Below, piece after piece: positions 55,386-63,941 of a DNA stretch of 64,000 nt. The DNA lies in assembly GCF_030698175.1 (NCBI RefSeq), contig NZ_JAUYNT010000018.1, positions 124,001 through 188,000 on the forward strand, in the 5' to 3' direction. Made by a program: the position numbers and the translations under genes. A model generated the notes under the pieces. That model searched no databases. It worked only from the letters and a program-made list of their open reading frames with translations, and was not told the DNA's origin. This DNA comes from Pseudomonas sp. Lineage in GTDB: Bacteria; Pseudomonadota; Gammaproteobacteria; Pseudomonadales; Pseudomonadaceae. Every line of letters begins with the position of its first letter. The stretch's first letter is position 1.

Positions 55386-56465
55386 TTAGCGGGTCAGTAC
55401 GCGGGCATGCCGCGCCTGCCAACCGAGGCGGATGTTGGCGCCTTGGCTGAACTGGGAAAATTCGATTTGCGAGGACGGCACCCGCACGATCAGCGGCTTG
55501 TCGCACAGCAACGTCTGCACGTGCAGGTTGGTGTCGAGGCCGTGGTAGGCGATCTCGACAATCTGCCCCTCGACCTGGTTGTCGCAGGCCTCGCTGCGTT
55601 CGTTAAGCACCTGCAAACGCTCGGGGCGTACCACCACGGCCAGCGCCTCGCCGAGCACAGCCTCAACCGCCGACTCGACCTGTAGCGACAGCCCGTTGAC
55701 CGTGACTCGGTCGGTGCTCTGGCGCACGCCTTCGAGCAGGTTGCTGACGCCGATAAAATTGGCCACGAAGCGGCTGCTGGGGTTTTCGTACAGCTCGGCC
55801 GGGCTGCCGATCTGGCAGACCTTGCCGCCGTCGAGCACCGCCATGCGGTCGGACATCACCAGGGCTTCTTCCTGGTCGTGGGTGACGATGATGAAGGTGA
55901 TGCCGCTCTCGTGTTGCAGGCGCTTGAGTTCCAGCTGCATCTTCTCGCGCAGCTTCTTGTCCAGCGCGCCGAGCGGCTCATCCAGCAGCAACACCCGTGG
56001 TCGCTTGACCAGCGCGCGGGCCAGGGCCACCCGCTGGCGTTGGCCACCGGACAGTTGATCGGGCTTGCGCTCGGCCAGCTCGCCCAGTTGCGCGGTGGCC
56101 AGCACTTGATCGACGCGCTGGCGAATCTCGGCGGCGGGCAGCTTTTCCATCTCCAGGCCGTAGGCGATGTTCTTGCGCACGCTCATGTTGGGGAACAGCG
56201 CATAGGACTGGAACATCAGGTTCAGCGGGCGTTTGTTGGCCGGCAGCGGCGAGATGTCGGTGCCGTCCAGATAGATGCAGCCGGAGCTCGGCGTTTCGAA
56301 GCCGGCGAGCATCCGCAGCAAGGTGGTCTTGCCACAGCCGGACGGTCCGAGCAGGGCGAAGAATTCGTTTTCACGGATGCTGAGCGAGACCTCGTCGACG
56401 GCCAGACCATTGCCATAGGACTTGCTGACCTTGTCCAGGATCAGCACTGCAGATGAGTTATTCAT
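55386..56465 (-). CDS. PotA-like ABC transporter ATPase
   Basis: A 359-residue ATP-binding subunit of the spermidine/putrescine (PotA/PotG) importer type. Walker A GPSGCGKTTLL (about 40), signature LSGGQRQRVALARAL (about 140), Walker B VLLLDEPLGALD and the switch IIVTHDQEEAL are complete. The C-terminal TOBE domain follows from about 280. It overlaps the upstream permease gene by four bases. Polyamine transport is the usual role; the substrate here may be another amine or a glycosyl-amine. Confidence 0.93.
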   Translation of the reverse strand: MNNSSAVLILDKVSKSYGNGLAVDEVSLSIRENEFFALLGPSGCGKTTLLRMLAGFETPSSGCIYLDGTDISPLPANKRPLNLMFQSYALFPNMSVRKNIAYGLEMEKLPAAEIRQRVDQVLATAQLGELAERKPDQLSGGQRQRVALARALVKRPRVLLLDEPLGALDKKLREKMQLELKRLQHESGITFIIVTHDQEEALVMSDRMAVLDGGKVCQIGSPAELYENPSSRFVANFIGVSNLLEGVRQSTDRVTVNGLSLQVESAVEAVLGEALAVVVRPERLQVLNERSEACDNQVEGQIVEIAYHGLDTNLHVQTLLCDKPLIVRVPSSQIEFSQFSQGANIRLGWQARHARVLTR

Positions 56466-57277
56466 AGGTGTGAGTCATGGGTGCGAGGAGCCTTGTTGAG
56501 ACGCTGCGAGGCCAGCAGCGCGGTGATGCTGACCAGCATCACCAGCGTCGCCAGCGCATTGATTTCCGGGGTGACGCCGAAGCGGATCATGGCGTAGATC
56601 TGCATCGGCAAAGTGGTCGAGGCCTGGCCTGAACCGGAGTTGAAAAACGCGATGATAAATTCGTCCACCGACAGGGTGAACGCCAGCAAACCACCGGCCA
56701 TGACCCCTGGGAAAATCGCCGGCAGCAGCACCCGGCGCAGGGTAATGGGCCAGCTGGCGCCCAGGTCGATGGAAGCCTCGAGAATCGAGTAGTCGAAGTG
56801 CTTCAGGCGGGTACGCACCACCGCGCAGACGAAGGCGATATTGAACACCGCATGACTGATGATGATCGAGTGCAGGCCCAGGCCCATTTTGATCAGGTTG
56901 AAGAAGCTCAACAGGGCAATGGCCAGCACTATGTCGGGGATGATCATCGGCGCCATCAGCAAGGTGTCGGCGACATGCCCCTTGCTGTCGCCCTTGCGCC
57001 GCAGCTCGACACCCAGCGCCAGCAGAGTGCCGAACACGCAGGCGATAAAGGTCGAGACCAGCGCGACTATCAGGGTGTTCAGCGCCGACGACAGCACCGC
57101 GCTGTTGTGCAAAAGGGCCACGTACCATTTCAGCGAGGCGCCGCTCCACGAAGTGGGCAGCCCGGACTTGTTGAACGACAGCAGGATCAGTACCAGGATC
57201 GGCACATAAAGGAAGGCGTAGACCAAGCCCAAGTGCACACCCAGCGCAGCCGAACTCGCTATGGATGGCCGGCTCAT
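56462..57277 (-). CDS. PotC-like ABC transporter permease
   Basis: A 271-residue inner-membrane permease of the PotC/PotI group with six predicted helices. The conserved loop that contacts the ATPase reads LEASIDLGASWPITLRRVLLPAIFPGVMAG (EAA motif). It overlaps both neighbours by four bases (ATGA), so the three transporter genes are tightly coupled. Confidence 0.92.
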   Translation of the reverse strand: MSRPSIASSAALGVHLGLVYAFLYVPILVLILLSFNKSGLPTSWSGASLKWYVALLHNSAVLSSALNTLIVALVSTFIACVFGTLLALGVELRRKGDSKGHVADTLLMAPMIIPDIVLAIALLSFFNLIKMGLGLHSIIISHAVFNIAFVCAVVRTRLKHFDYSILEASIDLGASWPITLRRVLLPAIFPGVMAGGLLAFTLSVDEFIIAFFNSGSGQASTTLPMQIYAMIRFGVTPEINALATLVMLVSITALLASQRLNKAPRTHDSHL

Positions 57278-58134
57278 GCCTTGCCCTCCCCGGCACGCCG
57301 CGCAATCAACGACTGCACGAACAGCAACAGCAGCATGATGGCGATCAGGATAAAGCTCAGCGCCGAGCCAAATGGCCAGTCGCGGGCGGTGAGGAACTGC
57401 GCATAGATAAGGTTACCGACCATCTGCACCTGCTTGCCACCGAGCAGATCGGCGGTGATGAAGTTGCCGATGCTGAGCACAAACACAAACACGGAACCGG
57501 CGGCGATGCCCGGCACACTGAGGGGGAAGATCACCCGGCGAAAGGTCATCCAGCCCGACGCGCCAAGGTCGCGCGAGGCTTCCCAGAGTTCGCCATTAAT
57601 CCGCGACAGCGACGAGTAGATCGCCAGGATCACAAAGGGGATGTAGTTGTAGACCAGGCCCAGCACCACCGAGCTTTCGGTGTACAGCAGGCTGATCGGC
57701 TCGCCGCTGTAGCCGAGCATGACCAGCAGTTTGTTGATCAGCCCTTCGCGGTTGAGCAGCACTATCCAGGCGTAGGTGCGGATCAGGTAGTTGCTCCAGA
57801 ACGGCAGCATCACCAGAAACAGATACACCGCCTGGCGCTGGCGTGGCGCACGGGCAATCGCATAGGCCGCCGGGTAGCCGATCAGCACCGCAAACAGGGT
57901 GGCAAGGCCGGCAATCTTGGCCGACTTGAGCAGGATGCCGAGGTACAGCGGATCGAAGGCGCGCTGGTAGTTCTCCCAGGTAAACACCCAGTCGATGCCA
58001 CCGTAAGCGCCACGCTCGACAAAGCTGTAGACCAATACCAGCAGGCACGGCAGCAGCAGAAACAGCAGCAGCCAGCTTAGTCCGGGCGTTAAAAGCCAGG
58101 CCGACAGCTTCCTGTCAGCACGCAATGAACTCAT
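57274..58134 (-). CDS. PotB-like ABC transporter permease
   Basis: A 286-residue inner-membrane permease of the PotB/PotH group. The EAA loop is WEASRDLGASGWMTFRRVIFPLSVPGIAAG, and the periplasm-side YLIRTYAWIVLLNREGLIN is typical of PotB. It pairs with the PotC-like permease. A REP copy and a GTAGGATGGG repeat separate it from the binding-protein gene upstream. Confidence 0.92.
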   Translation of the reverse strand: MSSLRADRKLSAWLLTPGLSWLLLFLLLPCLLVLVYSFVERGAYGGIDWVFTWENYQRAFDPLYLGILLKSAKIAGLATLFAVLIGYPAAYAIARAPRQRQAVYLFLVMLPFWSNYLIRTYAWIVLLNREGLINKLLVMLGYSGEPISLLYTESSVVLGLVYNYIPFVILAIYSSLSRINGELWEASRDLGASGWMTFRRVIFPLSVPGIAAGSVFVFVLSIGNFITADLLGGKQVQMVGNLIYAQFLTARDWPFGSALSFILIAIMLLLLFVQSLIARRAGEGKA

Positions 58135-58166
58135 TGGAACGACTCTCTCAGGGAGTGCGAGGTACG

Positions 58167-58279
58167 TGTAGGAGCGGCTTTAGCCGCGATGTTTTTAAGA
58201 CGTAGGATGGGTTGAGCACAGCGATACCCATGCTGTGCCGAGATCGCTGATGGGTATCGCTACGCTCCACCCATCCTAC
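58167..58279. repeat. REP-like hairpin plus GTAGGATGGG element copy 6
   Basis: TGTAGGAGCGGCTTTAGCCGCGA (58167-58189) is followed by GTAGGATGGGTTGAGCACAGCGATACCCAT facing GATGGGTATCGCTACGCTCCACCCATCCTAC (58202-58279). They lie between the binding protein and permease genes. Hairpins there often protect the upstream mRNA and raise binding-protein levels. Confidence 0.88.
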
Positions 58280-58296
58280 AAATTCTTCGGGCCGGG

Positions 58297-59349
58297 TTAT
58301 TCCGACGCCATGATTTCGGTGACGGCGCGGGTATAGGCCTTTTGCGTATCACCGCCGACATCGCGCAACTGCTCCAGCTTCATCAGCTCGGCTGGCGAGG
58401 TACTGAGGTTGGGATACTGCTTGAGCAGCTCGGCGGAGAGCCCGGCCATGGCAGCCTGGTTCGGCACCTTATAAAGGATGTTTTCCGCTACCCAGGCGTG
58501 GTTTTCCTTGGCCAGCATAAAGTTGACGAACTTGAAGGCCGCGTCCTGATGCTTGGAGCTTTTCAGCACCACCATGGTGTCCACCCAGAGATCGGAACCT
58601 TCCTTGGGCACGCTGAACTTGATCGCCGCATTGGCCTGGGTGCCGTAGTTGCACCAGCCGTCCCAGGCGTGCGCCACCAGCGCTTCGCCGGATGCCAGCT
58701 TGGAGTAGAAGGTGGTGTCGTCGAAGGCCAGGATGCGTTTCTTCGCGGCAATCAGCTGATCGCGGACCACCGCAATATGCGCGGGGTCGGTCTCATTCAC
58801 CGACCAGCCTTGGCTGAGGAAACCGGCGCCGAGCATCCAGCGGTCGGTGGCCAGCAGGGTGACTTTGCCTTTCAGTGCATCGCTGGGGTTGAGCAGTTCA
58901 TTCCAGCTGGTAGGCGCCGGGCTGACCTTGTCTGAGCGGTAGCAGATACCGGTGGTGCCCCAGGTGTAGGGCACCGAGAAATGGTTGCCCTGGTCGTAGG
59001 CCAGTTGATTGGCCTGGGGGTAGAGGTTTTTCAGATTGGGCACTTTGGCCGGATCGATATCCGCCAGCAGCCCCTGCTTGTGCAGGATCTCGGCGAACGG
59101 CGAGGAGACGAACACCACGTCATAGCCTTCGCCACCGGAGGCCACCAGCTTGCCCATGATTTCTTCGTTGGTGGCGTGCAATGCCTTGTCGGCATCGATA
59201 CCACTGGCGGCCTTGAATTTATCCAGTGCATCCGGGGCCATATAGCCGTCCCAGATGGAAACCACCAGATCTTTAGCGCCGGCCGTTTGGGCTGCTAGCC
59301 CGACGGAAAGGGTTAAACCTACATGCAGCAGGGTTTTCAGCTTTTTCAT
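58297..59349 (-). CDS. PotD-like periplasmic binding protein
   Basis: A 350-residue exported binding protein of the spermidine/putrescine type. The signal peptide is MKKLKTLLHVGLTLSVGLAAQTAGA. The mature part shows LVVSIWDGYMAPDALDKFKA, YDVVFVSSPFAEILHKQGLLADID and PYTWGTTGICYRSDKV, where PotD-type proteins contact the amine. It is the first gene of the minus-strand transporter series and divergent from the GntR-type regulator. The intergenic region (59350-59548) must hold both promoters. Confidence 0.92.
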   Translation of the reverse strand: MKKLKTLLHVGLTLSVGLAAQTAGAKDLVVSIWDGYMAPDALDKFKAASGIDADKALHATNEEIMGKLVASGGEGYDVVFVSSPFAEILHKQGLLADIDPAKVPNLKNLYPQANQLAYDQGNHFSVPYTWGTTGICYRSDKVSPAPTSWNELLNPSDALKGKVTLLATDRWMLGAGFLSQGWSVNETDPAHIAVVRDQLIAAKKRILAFDDTTFYSKLASGEALVAHAWDGWCNYGTQANAAIKFSVPKEGSDLWVDTMVVLKSSKHQDAAFKFVNFMLAKENHAWVAENILYKVPNQAAMAGLSAELLKQYPNLSTSPAELMKLEQLRDVGGDTQKAYTRAVTEIMASE

Positions 59350-59548
59350 GATGCGCACCTAACGACTGTTGTTGTTGTGTTCGAAGGCAGTGCAGCAATA
59401 CAAACAAAATGAAGCCTGTATGTTTTTTTTTAGAAATTAAGACCGACAAAGAAAAGTGTCAACTCTTTTTTGCAGTGTTGTTGGCAGCCAACAGCTGTGG
59501 CATAAGATCAGCACACGCCGCCAAAGCGACTGAGCAGGAATACAAGGC

Positions 59549-60484
59549 TTGAGCGAAATCACCGAAAAAAAACCACGCCCAAACCATTTGGAGTTGGCGC
59601 GACGCATCCTCGAACACAGCCAGGAGGCCGGCCTGTGCGCCGGCGAAGCGCTTTCCGAGCAAGGCCTGGCGCGTACTTTTCAGGTGTCGCGCACACTGGT
59701 TCGCGCGGCCTTGAAGGTGCTGCTGGAGCAGCAACTGCTCAGCCATCAACCCGGCAAAGGCTATCGACTCAGCAACCTGCCCGCCGAACAGGCGCTGCAC
59801 GCCAACTTGCCGCAAGCCGAAGAAGAACAGCTCGCCAGCTCGGTTCTGCGCGACCGCATGGCTGGGCGACTGGGCAGCAGCCTGAGCATCAGCGAGCTGA
59901 TGCGCCGCTATCAAATAGGCCGTCCGGCGGCGCAGAAGGTGCTCACCCAGCTCAGCGAAAGCCAGGTACTGGAGCGCGGCGCCGGTCAGTCCTGGCTGTT
60001 TCGGCCACTGCTAAATAACCTTGCGGCACTGGAAGACAGCCTGCAGTTCCGGCTGATCCTCGAGCCACAAGCGCTGCTCAGCGCCAACTTCAGCCCCGAC
60101 CTGGCGCGTCTGGCCCTGCTGCGTGACGGCATGCAAAGCCTGCTCAATCACAGCATCGAGACCTTCGACATCCAGCTGTTTCGCGAGCTGGACATCAGCT
60201 TCCACGAGCTGATCGCCCAGAGCTGTGGCAACCACTTTATTCGCGACGCCCTACTGCATCACCAGGCCCTGCGCCGCCTGCCGAACCTACTACCAATGGT
60301 CAGCGTGCATCGCCTGCAGGAGGCCACCCGCGAACACCTGCGCATCATCGAACAGATTGAACGCGGCCAGAGCGAAATAGCCGCCGACCAAATGCGCCTG
60401 CACCTGCGCCTCTCCGCAGCCCAACGACCACAAACCGCCAACCGCGGCGTCCCCCAGACCGGCACTGCCAGGCCGCAGCCGTAA
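59549..60484 (+). CDS. GntR-type regulator with two winged-helix segments
   Basis: A 311-residue regulator starting with TTG. Residues about 10-75 form a GntR winged helix (ALSEQGLARTFQVSRTLVRAALKVLLEQQLLSHQPGKGYRL). Residues about 95-150 look like a second one (SISELMRRYQIGRPAAQKVLTQLSESQVLE). The C-terminal part is an all-helical FCD ligand domain (LEPQALLSANFSPDLARLALLRDGM and LFRELDISFHELIAQSCGNHFI). Ordinary FadR-type members have one DNA-binding domain and about 230 residues. It is divergent from the transporter and probably controls it. Confidence 0.88.
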   Translation: MSEITEKKPRPNHLELARRILEHSQEAGLCAGEALSEQGLARTFQVSRTLVRAALKVLLEQQLLSHQPGKGYRLSNLPAEQALHANLPQAEEEQLASSVLRDRMAGRLGSSLSISELMRRYQIGRPAAQKVLTQLSESQVLERGAGQSWLFRPLLNNLAALEDSLQFRLILEPQALLSANFSPDLARLALLRDGMQSLLNHSIETFDIQLFRELDISFHELIAQSCGNHFIRDALLHHQALRRLPNLLPMVSVHRLQEATREHLRIIEQIERGQSEIAADQMRLHLRLSAAQRPQTANRGVPQTGTARPQP

Positions 60485-60561
60485 ACAAAAACACAGCGGT
60501 CTTTTTATGCTAAAAAGTACCTATAGAATTTTCGCTCAACACAGCGCTGTCGAGCACAGCC

Positions 60562-61863
60562 ATGGAACCCTCTCAATTGATGCCGAAAGAACCGCTGATC
60601 GCCCTCTTCCCGGAAGCAAGTTTTGGCGCCGCCCTTAACTGCATCGGCATTGCCCAAGCACTGCAAGCGCTGGGGGCGAAACCGGTTTTTATCTGTCACG
60701 CGCACTTTCAGGGGATTTTTGCCGAGTACGGCTTTGCCGAATTCCCGATCCCCACACAGACCAAACTGTCCGCCGCCGAGCAGCAGCACTACTGGGAAAA
60801 CTTCATCGAGAAGAACATCCCGTATTTCGACCAGACTCCGTTGGAGCAGCTCAACAGCTATGTGGCGCCGGCTTGGGAGGCGATCATCGATACCGCCATC
60901 GAAGCGGAAAAACCCCTGCAGCAGTTGCTCGCACGACTGCGCCCGGACGTTATCGTGCTGGACAACGTGGTGATGTTTCCGGCGATTGCCAGCGCTGGCT
61001 GCCCCTGGGTGCGGATGGTCTCCTGCGCCGAAACCGAACTGCCGGACCCAGCCGTACCGCCGTATCTGTCCGCCTGCTCGAGCGCCGACCCGGCGGCCTG
61101 GCAGACCTTTACGGCACGCTACAACCTGGCGGTGGCGCCGGCCCATAAGCGCTTCGCACGCTTCCTGGAAAGCTGTCAGCAGCCACCCTGCCCACCCGGA
61201 CAGTTTCTCAATGATTCGCCCTACCTAAATTTACTGCTCGCCCCGGCGCCAGTGCGCTACGCACGCCAGCAACCACTGCCTGCCGAGCGCTATCTGTACC
61301 TAGAGGGCTGCGTGCGCCAGGAAGCGCCCTACATAGTCCCGCAGTTTCCCAGCCAGAATGCCGCGCCGCTGATTTACCTGAGTTTTGGCAGCCTGGGCGC
61401 GGCCGACGTCGAGATGATGCAGCGGCTGATCAATACCGCCGCCACCCTGCCTTACCGTTTTTTGATCAATGTCGGCGCCTACCGCGAGCACTATGCGACG
61501 GTACCCGACAACGTCTATCTGGACAGCTGGTTCCCGCAGCCGGCCGTGCTGCGTGAATGCCAGCTGTTTATTCACCACGGCGGCAACAACAGCTTCTGTG
61601 AAGCGCTGTATTTTGGCCTGCCATCGGTGATTATTCCTTACTGCTGGGACGGTCACGACAATGCCCGGCGCGCCGAAGAAGTCGCGGTTGGCCGCTACCT
61701 GCCACGCTTCGCCGACCCGCTCGGCGCCCTGCCGGCGGCACTGGCAGAACTGCTCGCCGACCAGCCAATGCACCAGCGACTGCACGACTTCAGCGCCACC
61801 ATGCAGTCGTCCCGCGGAACCGAGACGGCCGCTCGCGCCATTCTCGACTTACTCAAGGCCTGA
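60562..61863 (+). CDS. UGT-like glycosyltransferase 2
   Basis: A 433-residue paralogue of glycosyltransferase 1. The same blocks recur: LIALFPEASFGAALNCIGIAQALQALG at the start, IYLSFGSLGAADVEMMQRL, and FIHHGGNNSFCEALYFGLPSVIIPYCWDGHDNARRAEE in the donor site. It lies 77 bases after the GntR-type gene on the plus strand, so it is in a different transcript from enzyme 1. Two related transferases on either side of one transporter suggest two steps on the same acceptor; this is inference. Confidence 0.9.
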   Translation: MEPSQLMPKEPLIALFPEASFGAALNCIGIAQALQALGAKPVFICHAHFQGIFAEYGFAEFPIPTQTKLSAAEQQHYWENFIEKNIPYFDQTPLEQLNSYVAPAWEAIIDTAIEAEKPLQQLLARLRPDVIVLDNVVMFPAIASAGCPWVRMVSCAETELPDPAVPPYLSACSSADPAAWQTFTARYNLAVAPAHKRFARFLESCQQPPCPPGQFLNDSPYLNLLLAPAPVRYARQQPLPAERYLYLEGCVRQEAPYIVPQFPSQNAAPLIYLSFGSLGAADVEMMQRLINTAATLPYRFLINVGAYREHYATVPDNVYLDSWFPQPAVLRECQLFIHHGGNNSFCEALYFGLPSVIIPYCWDGHDNARRAEEVAVGRYLPRFADPLGALPAALAELLADQPMHQRLHDFSATMQSSRGTETAARAILDLLKA

Positions 61864-61914
61864 CGCCCGAACGCAGGCAGCATCAAGGCCCGATGCGCAG
61901 ACATCCGCAGCGCA

Positions 61915-62097
61915 TCAGTCGTCTTCGCGGCGCACCTGCAAAGACCAGCTCTCGCCGTCGGTCTGCAGGGCAAACTCAATAGGCCGACAACAGACCGGAC
62001 AGTCCTCGATGTACTGCTGATCGCCGCCGGACAAATCCAGCAACGCCTGCGCCACTTCGCCGCAGTAAGGGCACTGATAATCTTGGCTTTCGAGCAT
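61915..62097 (-). CDS. CPXCG-motif cysteine-rich protein
   Basis: A 60-residue protein with YQCPYCGEV near the start and CPVCCRP in the middle, a likely zinc ribbon. It belongs to a family of small cysteine-rich proteins common in Pseudomonas, with unknown function. The start MLESQDY is preceded by GGAGA; the ORF track is 51 codons too long. It is divergent from the acyltransferase gene. Confidence 0.88.
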   Translation of the reverse strand: MLESQDYQCPYCGEVAQALLDLSGGDQQYIEDCPVCCRPIEFALQTDGESWSLQVRREDD

Positions 62098-62168
62098 CGC
62101 AGTCTCCATGTGACTTGCAGGTATAATCGCCGGTCTATGTGCAGCCGTTCCACCACCAAGAGAACATG

Positions 62169-63332
62169 ATGGGCGAATTTGATGCCATCCGACCTTACAA
62201 CGATGCCGAAGTCCCGGCCGTGCTGGCGCGCCTGCTAGACGATCAGGCACTTCTTCATATCCTCACCCACTTTAGCTTCCCACGCCTGGCCAAGCCTTGC
62301 GGCTGGCTGCTCAGACCCCTTATCAGCTATGGCCTGCGCCGCAAGTGCCAGGGCATTAGCACTGTGGCGCAGTTTCAGGATCGCATCGCCCCCTATGTTG
62401 ACCGCACCATCGAGCGCGCCACCGACGGCGTGACCTACAGCGGTGTGGAGCACCTGCAAAAAGGCAGCGCTTATCTGCTGCTGGCCAACCATCGCGACAT
62501 CGTCATGGACCCGGCTTTCGTCAACTACGCGGTCTATCACGCAGGCCTGCCGACGCCGCGCATCGCGATTGGCGACAACCTGCTGCAAAAGCCCTACGTC
62601 AGCGACCTGATGCGCCTGAACAAGAGCTTTATCGTGCACCGCTCGATCACTGGCCGGCGCGAGAAGATGGAGGCCTTCCGGCTCTTGTCAGCCTATATCA
62701 ACCATTCGATCCGCACCGATTGCCGCTCGATCTGGATCGCCCAAGCGGAAGGCCGGGCCAAAGACGGCAACGACCGCACGGACTCGGCGATCCTCAAGAT
62801 GTTTCATATGAGCCGCAAGGATCAGCCGTTCGCCGAGGTGATTGGCGGGCTGAACCTGACGCCCGTATCGATCAGCTACGAGTACGATCCCTGCGATCAA
62901 GCCAAGGCCCGCGAGTTGTTTATTCGCGCCAGCACCGGCAGCTACTTCAAAGCCCCAGGCGAGGACGACAGCAGCATTGCCCTAGGCATCACCGGCTATA
63001 AAGGCCGGGTGCACATCAACTTTGCCGCACCGATCAACGCCGAATTTGCCGACACCAAACTGCTGGCCGCCGAGATGGATCGGCAGATTATCGCCGGCTA
63101 CCGGCTGTTTCCGGCGCACTACCTGGCCTACGCCCTGTGGACCGGGCAAGACCCGGCGCTGCAGGTACCGAGCGCCGCGCAGCTGTTCCCGGCCGATGAA
63201 CTGACCAAGGCGCAAGCCCAGTGGGACAAACGCCTCGCCGGCTGCCCGCGCGAGCAGCAGCCTTACCTGATAGAGCAGTACGCCAACCCGGTGCGCAATC
63301 AATACCGGATCAAAGCCGGCTTGCCGCTGTAA
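62169..63332 (+). CDS. PlsC-like acyltransferase
   Basis: A 387-residue acyltransferase of the glycerol-phosphate/lysophosphatidate type. The catalytic HxxxxD motif is NHRDIVMDP (about 112), and WIAQAEGRAKDGNDRTDSAILKMF (about 195) contains the substrate-binding EGR block. No clear membrane helix is seen apart from a hydrophobic stretch near residue 45. It may transfer fatty acyl groups to a lipid precursor; the substrate is not known. The start may be this Met or the one just before. A bidirectional terminator follows. Confidence 0.85.
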   Translation: MGEFDAIRPYNDAEVPAVLARLLDDQALLHILTHFSFPRLAKPCGWLLRPLISYGLRRKCQGISTVAQFQDRIAPYVDRTIERATDGVTYSGVEHLQKGSAYLLLANHRDIVMDPAFVNYAVYHAGLPTPRIAIGDNLLQKPYVSDLMRLNKSFIVHRSITGRREKMEAFRLLSAYINHSIRTDCRSIWIAQAEGRAKDGNDRTDSAILKMFHMSRKDQPFAEVIGGLNLTPVSISYEYDPCDQAKARELFIRASTGSYFKAPGEDDSSIALGITGYKGRVHINFAAPINAEFADTKLLAAEMDRQIIAGYRLFPAHYLAYALWTGQDPALQVPSAAQLFPADELTKAQAQWDKRLAGCPREQQPYLIEQYANPVRNQYRIKAGLPL

Positions 63333-63342
63333 AGCCGCCGGT

Positions 63343-63377
63343 AAAAAAATGGCGACCTATGGGTCGCCATTTTTTTT
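63343..63377. terminator. Bidirectional terminator after the acyltransferase
   Basis: AAAAAAATGGCGACC-TATG-GGTCGCCATTTTTTTT is a near-perfect hairpin with A and T runs. It serves the acyltransferase gene and the convergent small membrane-protein gene. Confidence 0.92.
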
Positions 63378-63401
63378 GCGCTTAGGTTGAACTGAGCACT
63401 A

Positions 63402-63680
63402 TCACCACTGGCTACTGCCCCAAGACAGCAACAAGGCAATCGCCATGCAGGCAAACCCAAACTGGTAGAAAAACCTATTGAGCCGCTGGGTCGGCTCATC
63501 CGTCGGCGCGGCCATGGCGTTGCCGTCGCCACTCATGGCCAATGAGCCACCGACCGCCTGTTCACGCTGACGGGTCGCCAGCAACAACCAGGCGCCAGCG
63601 CAGGCCAAAAACAACGCCAGCAGGTTTAAGCAGCGGGCGGGTTGAGCGTTAAACAACGCGTATAGCGCTTGCAGCGACAT
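63402..63680 (-). CDS. Small two-helix membrane protein
   Basis: A 92-residue protein with two hydrophobic segments, about 18-36 (LNLLALFLACAGAWLLLA) and about 70-87 (FACMAIALLLSWG), and a polar loop between them. The start MSLQALY is chosen rather than the ORF-track start nine codons earlier. I do not recognise a family. The 261 bases upstream of it up to the last gene show no other gene; they should hold two divergent promoters. Confidence 0.6.
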   Translation of the reverse strand: MSLQALYALFNAQPARCLNLLALFLACAGAWLLLATRQREQAVGGSLAMSGDGNAMAAPTDEPTQRLNRFFYQFGFACMAIALLLSWGSSQW

Positions 63681-63941
63681 CGATTGCCTCCACGTCAGAA
63701 ACAGCAAAGCCTGACCAAAAATAGCCGCTGCAGGACAGAAACCTGAGCGGGAAAAAGCGGCCGCGAAGTCTACCTAAGAGATAACCAGGCGCGCCTGATT
63801 TCCGACGAAACGCAGCGTTTTCATCTTTTTGTCGCAGCACGGTAAAACTTTTGTCCTAGAGTTAACTGCCTGCCTTGGGCGTCTAAGCATGCCGCTCAAC
63901 GGCTTCAAGATCAGTAGTAAAATTCCACGGAGGATCCACTC

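Noticed and set aside
59390-59450. Another TGTATACA-type operator before the GntR gene
   Set aside because: The closest sequence there (CCTGTATGTTTT) is not a palindrome and differs in its second half.
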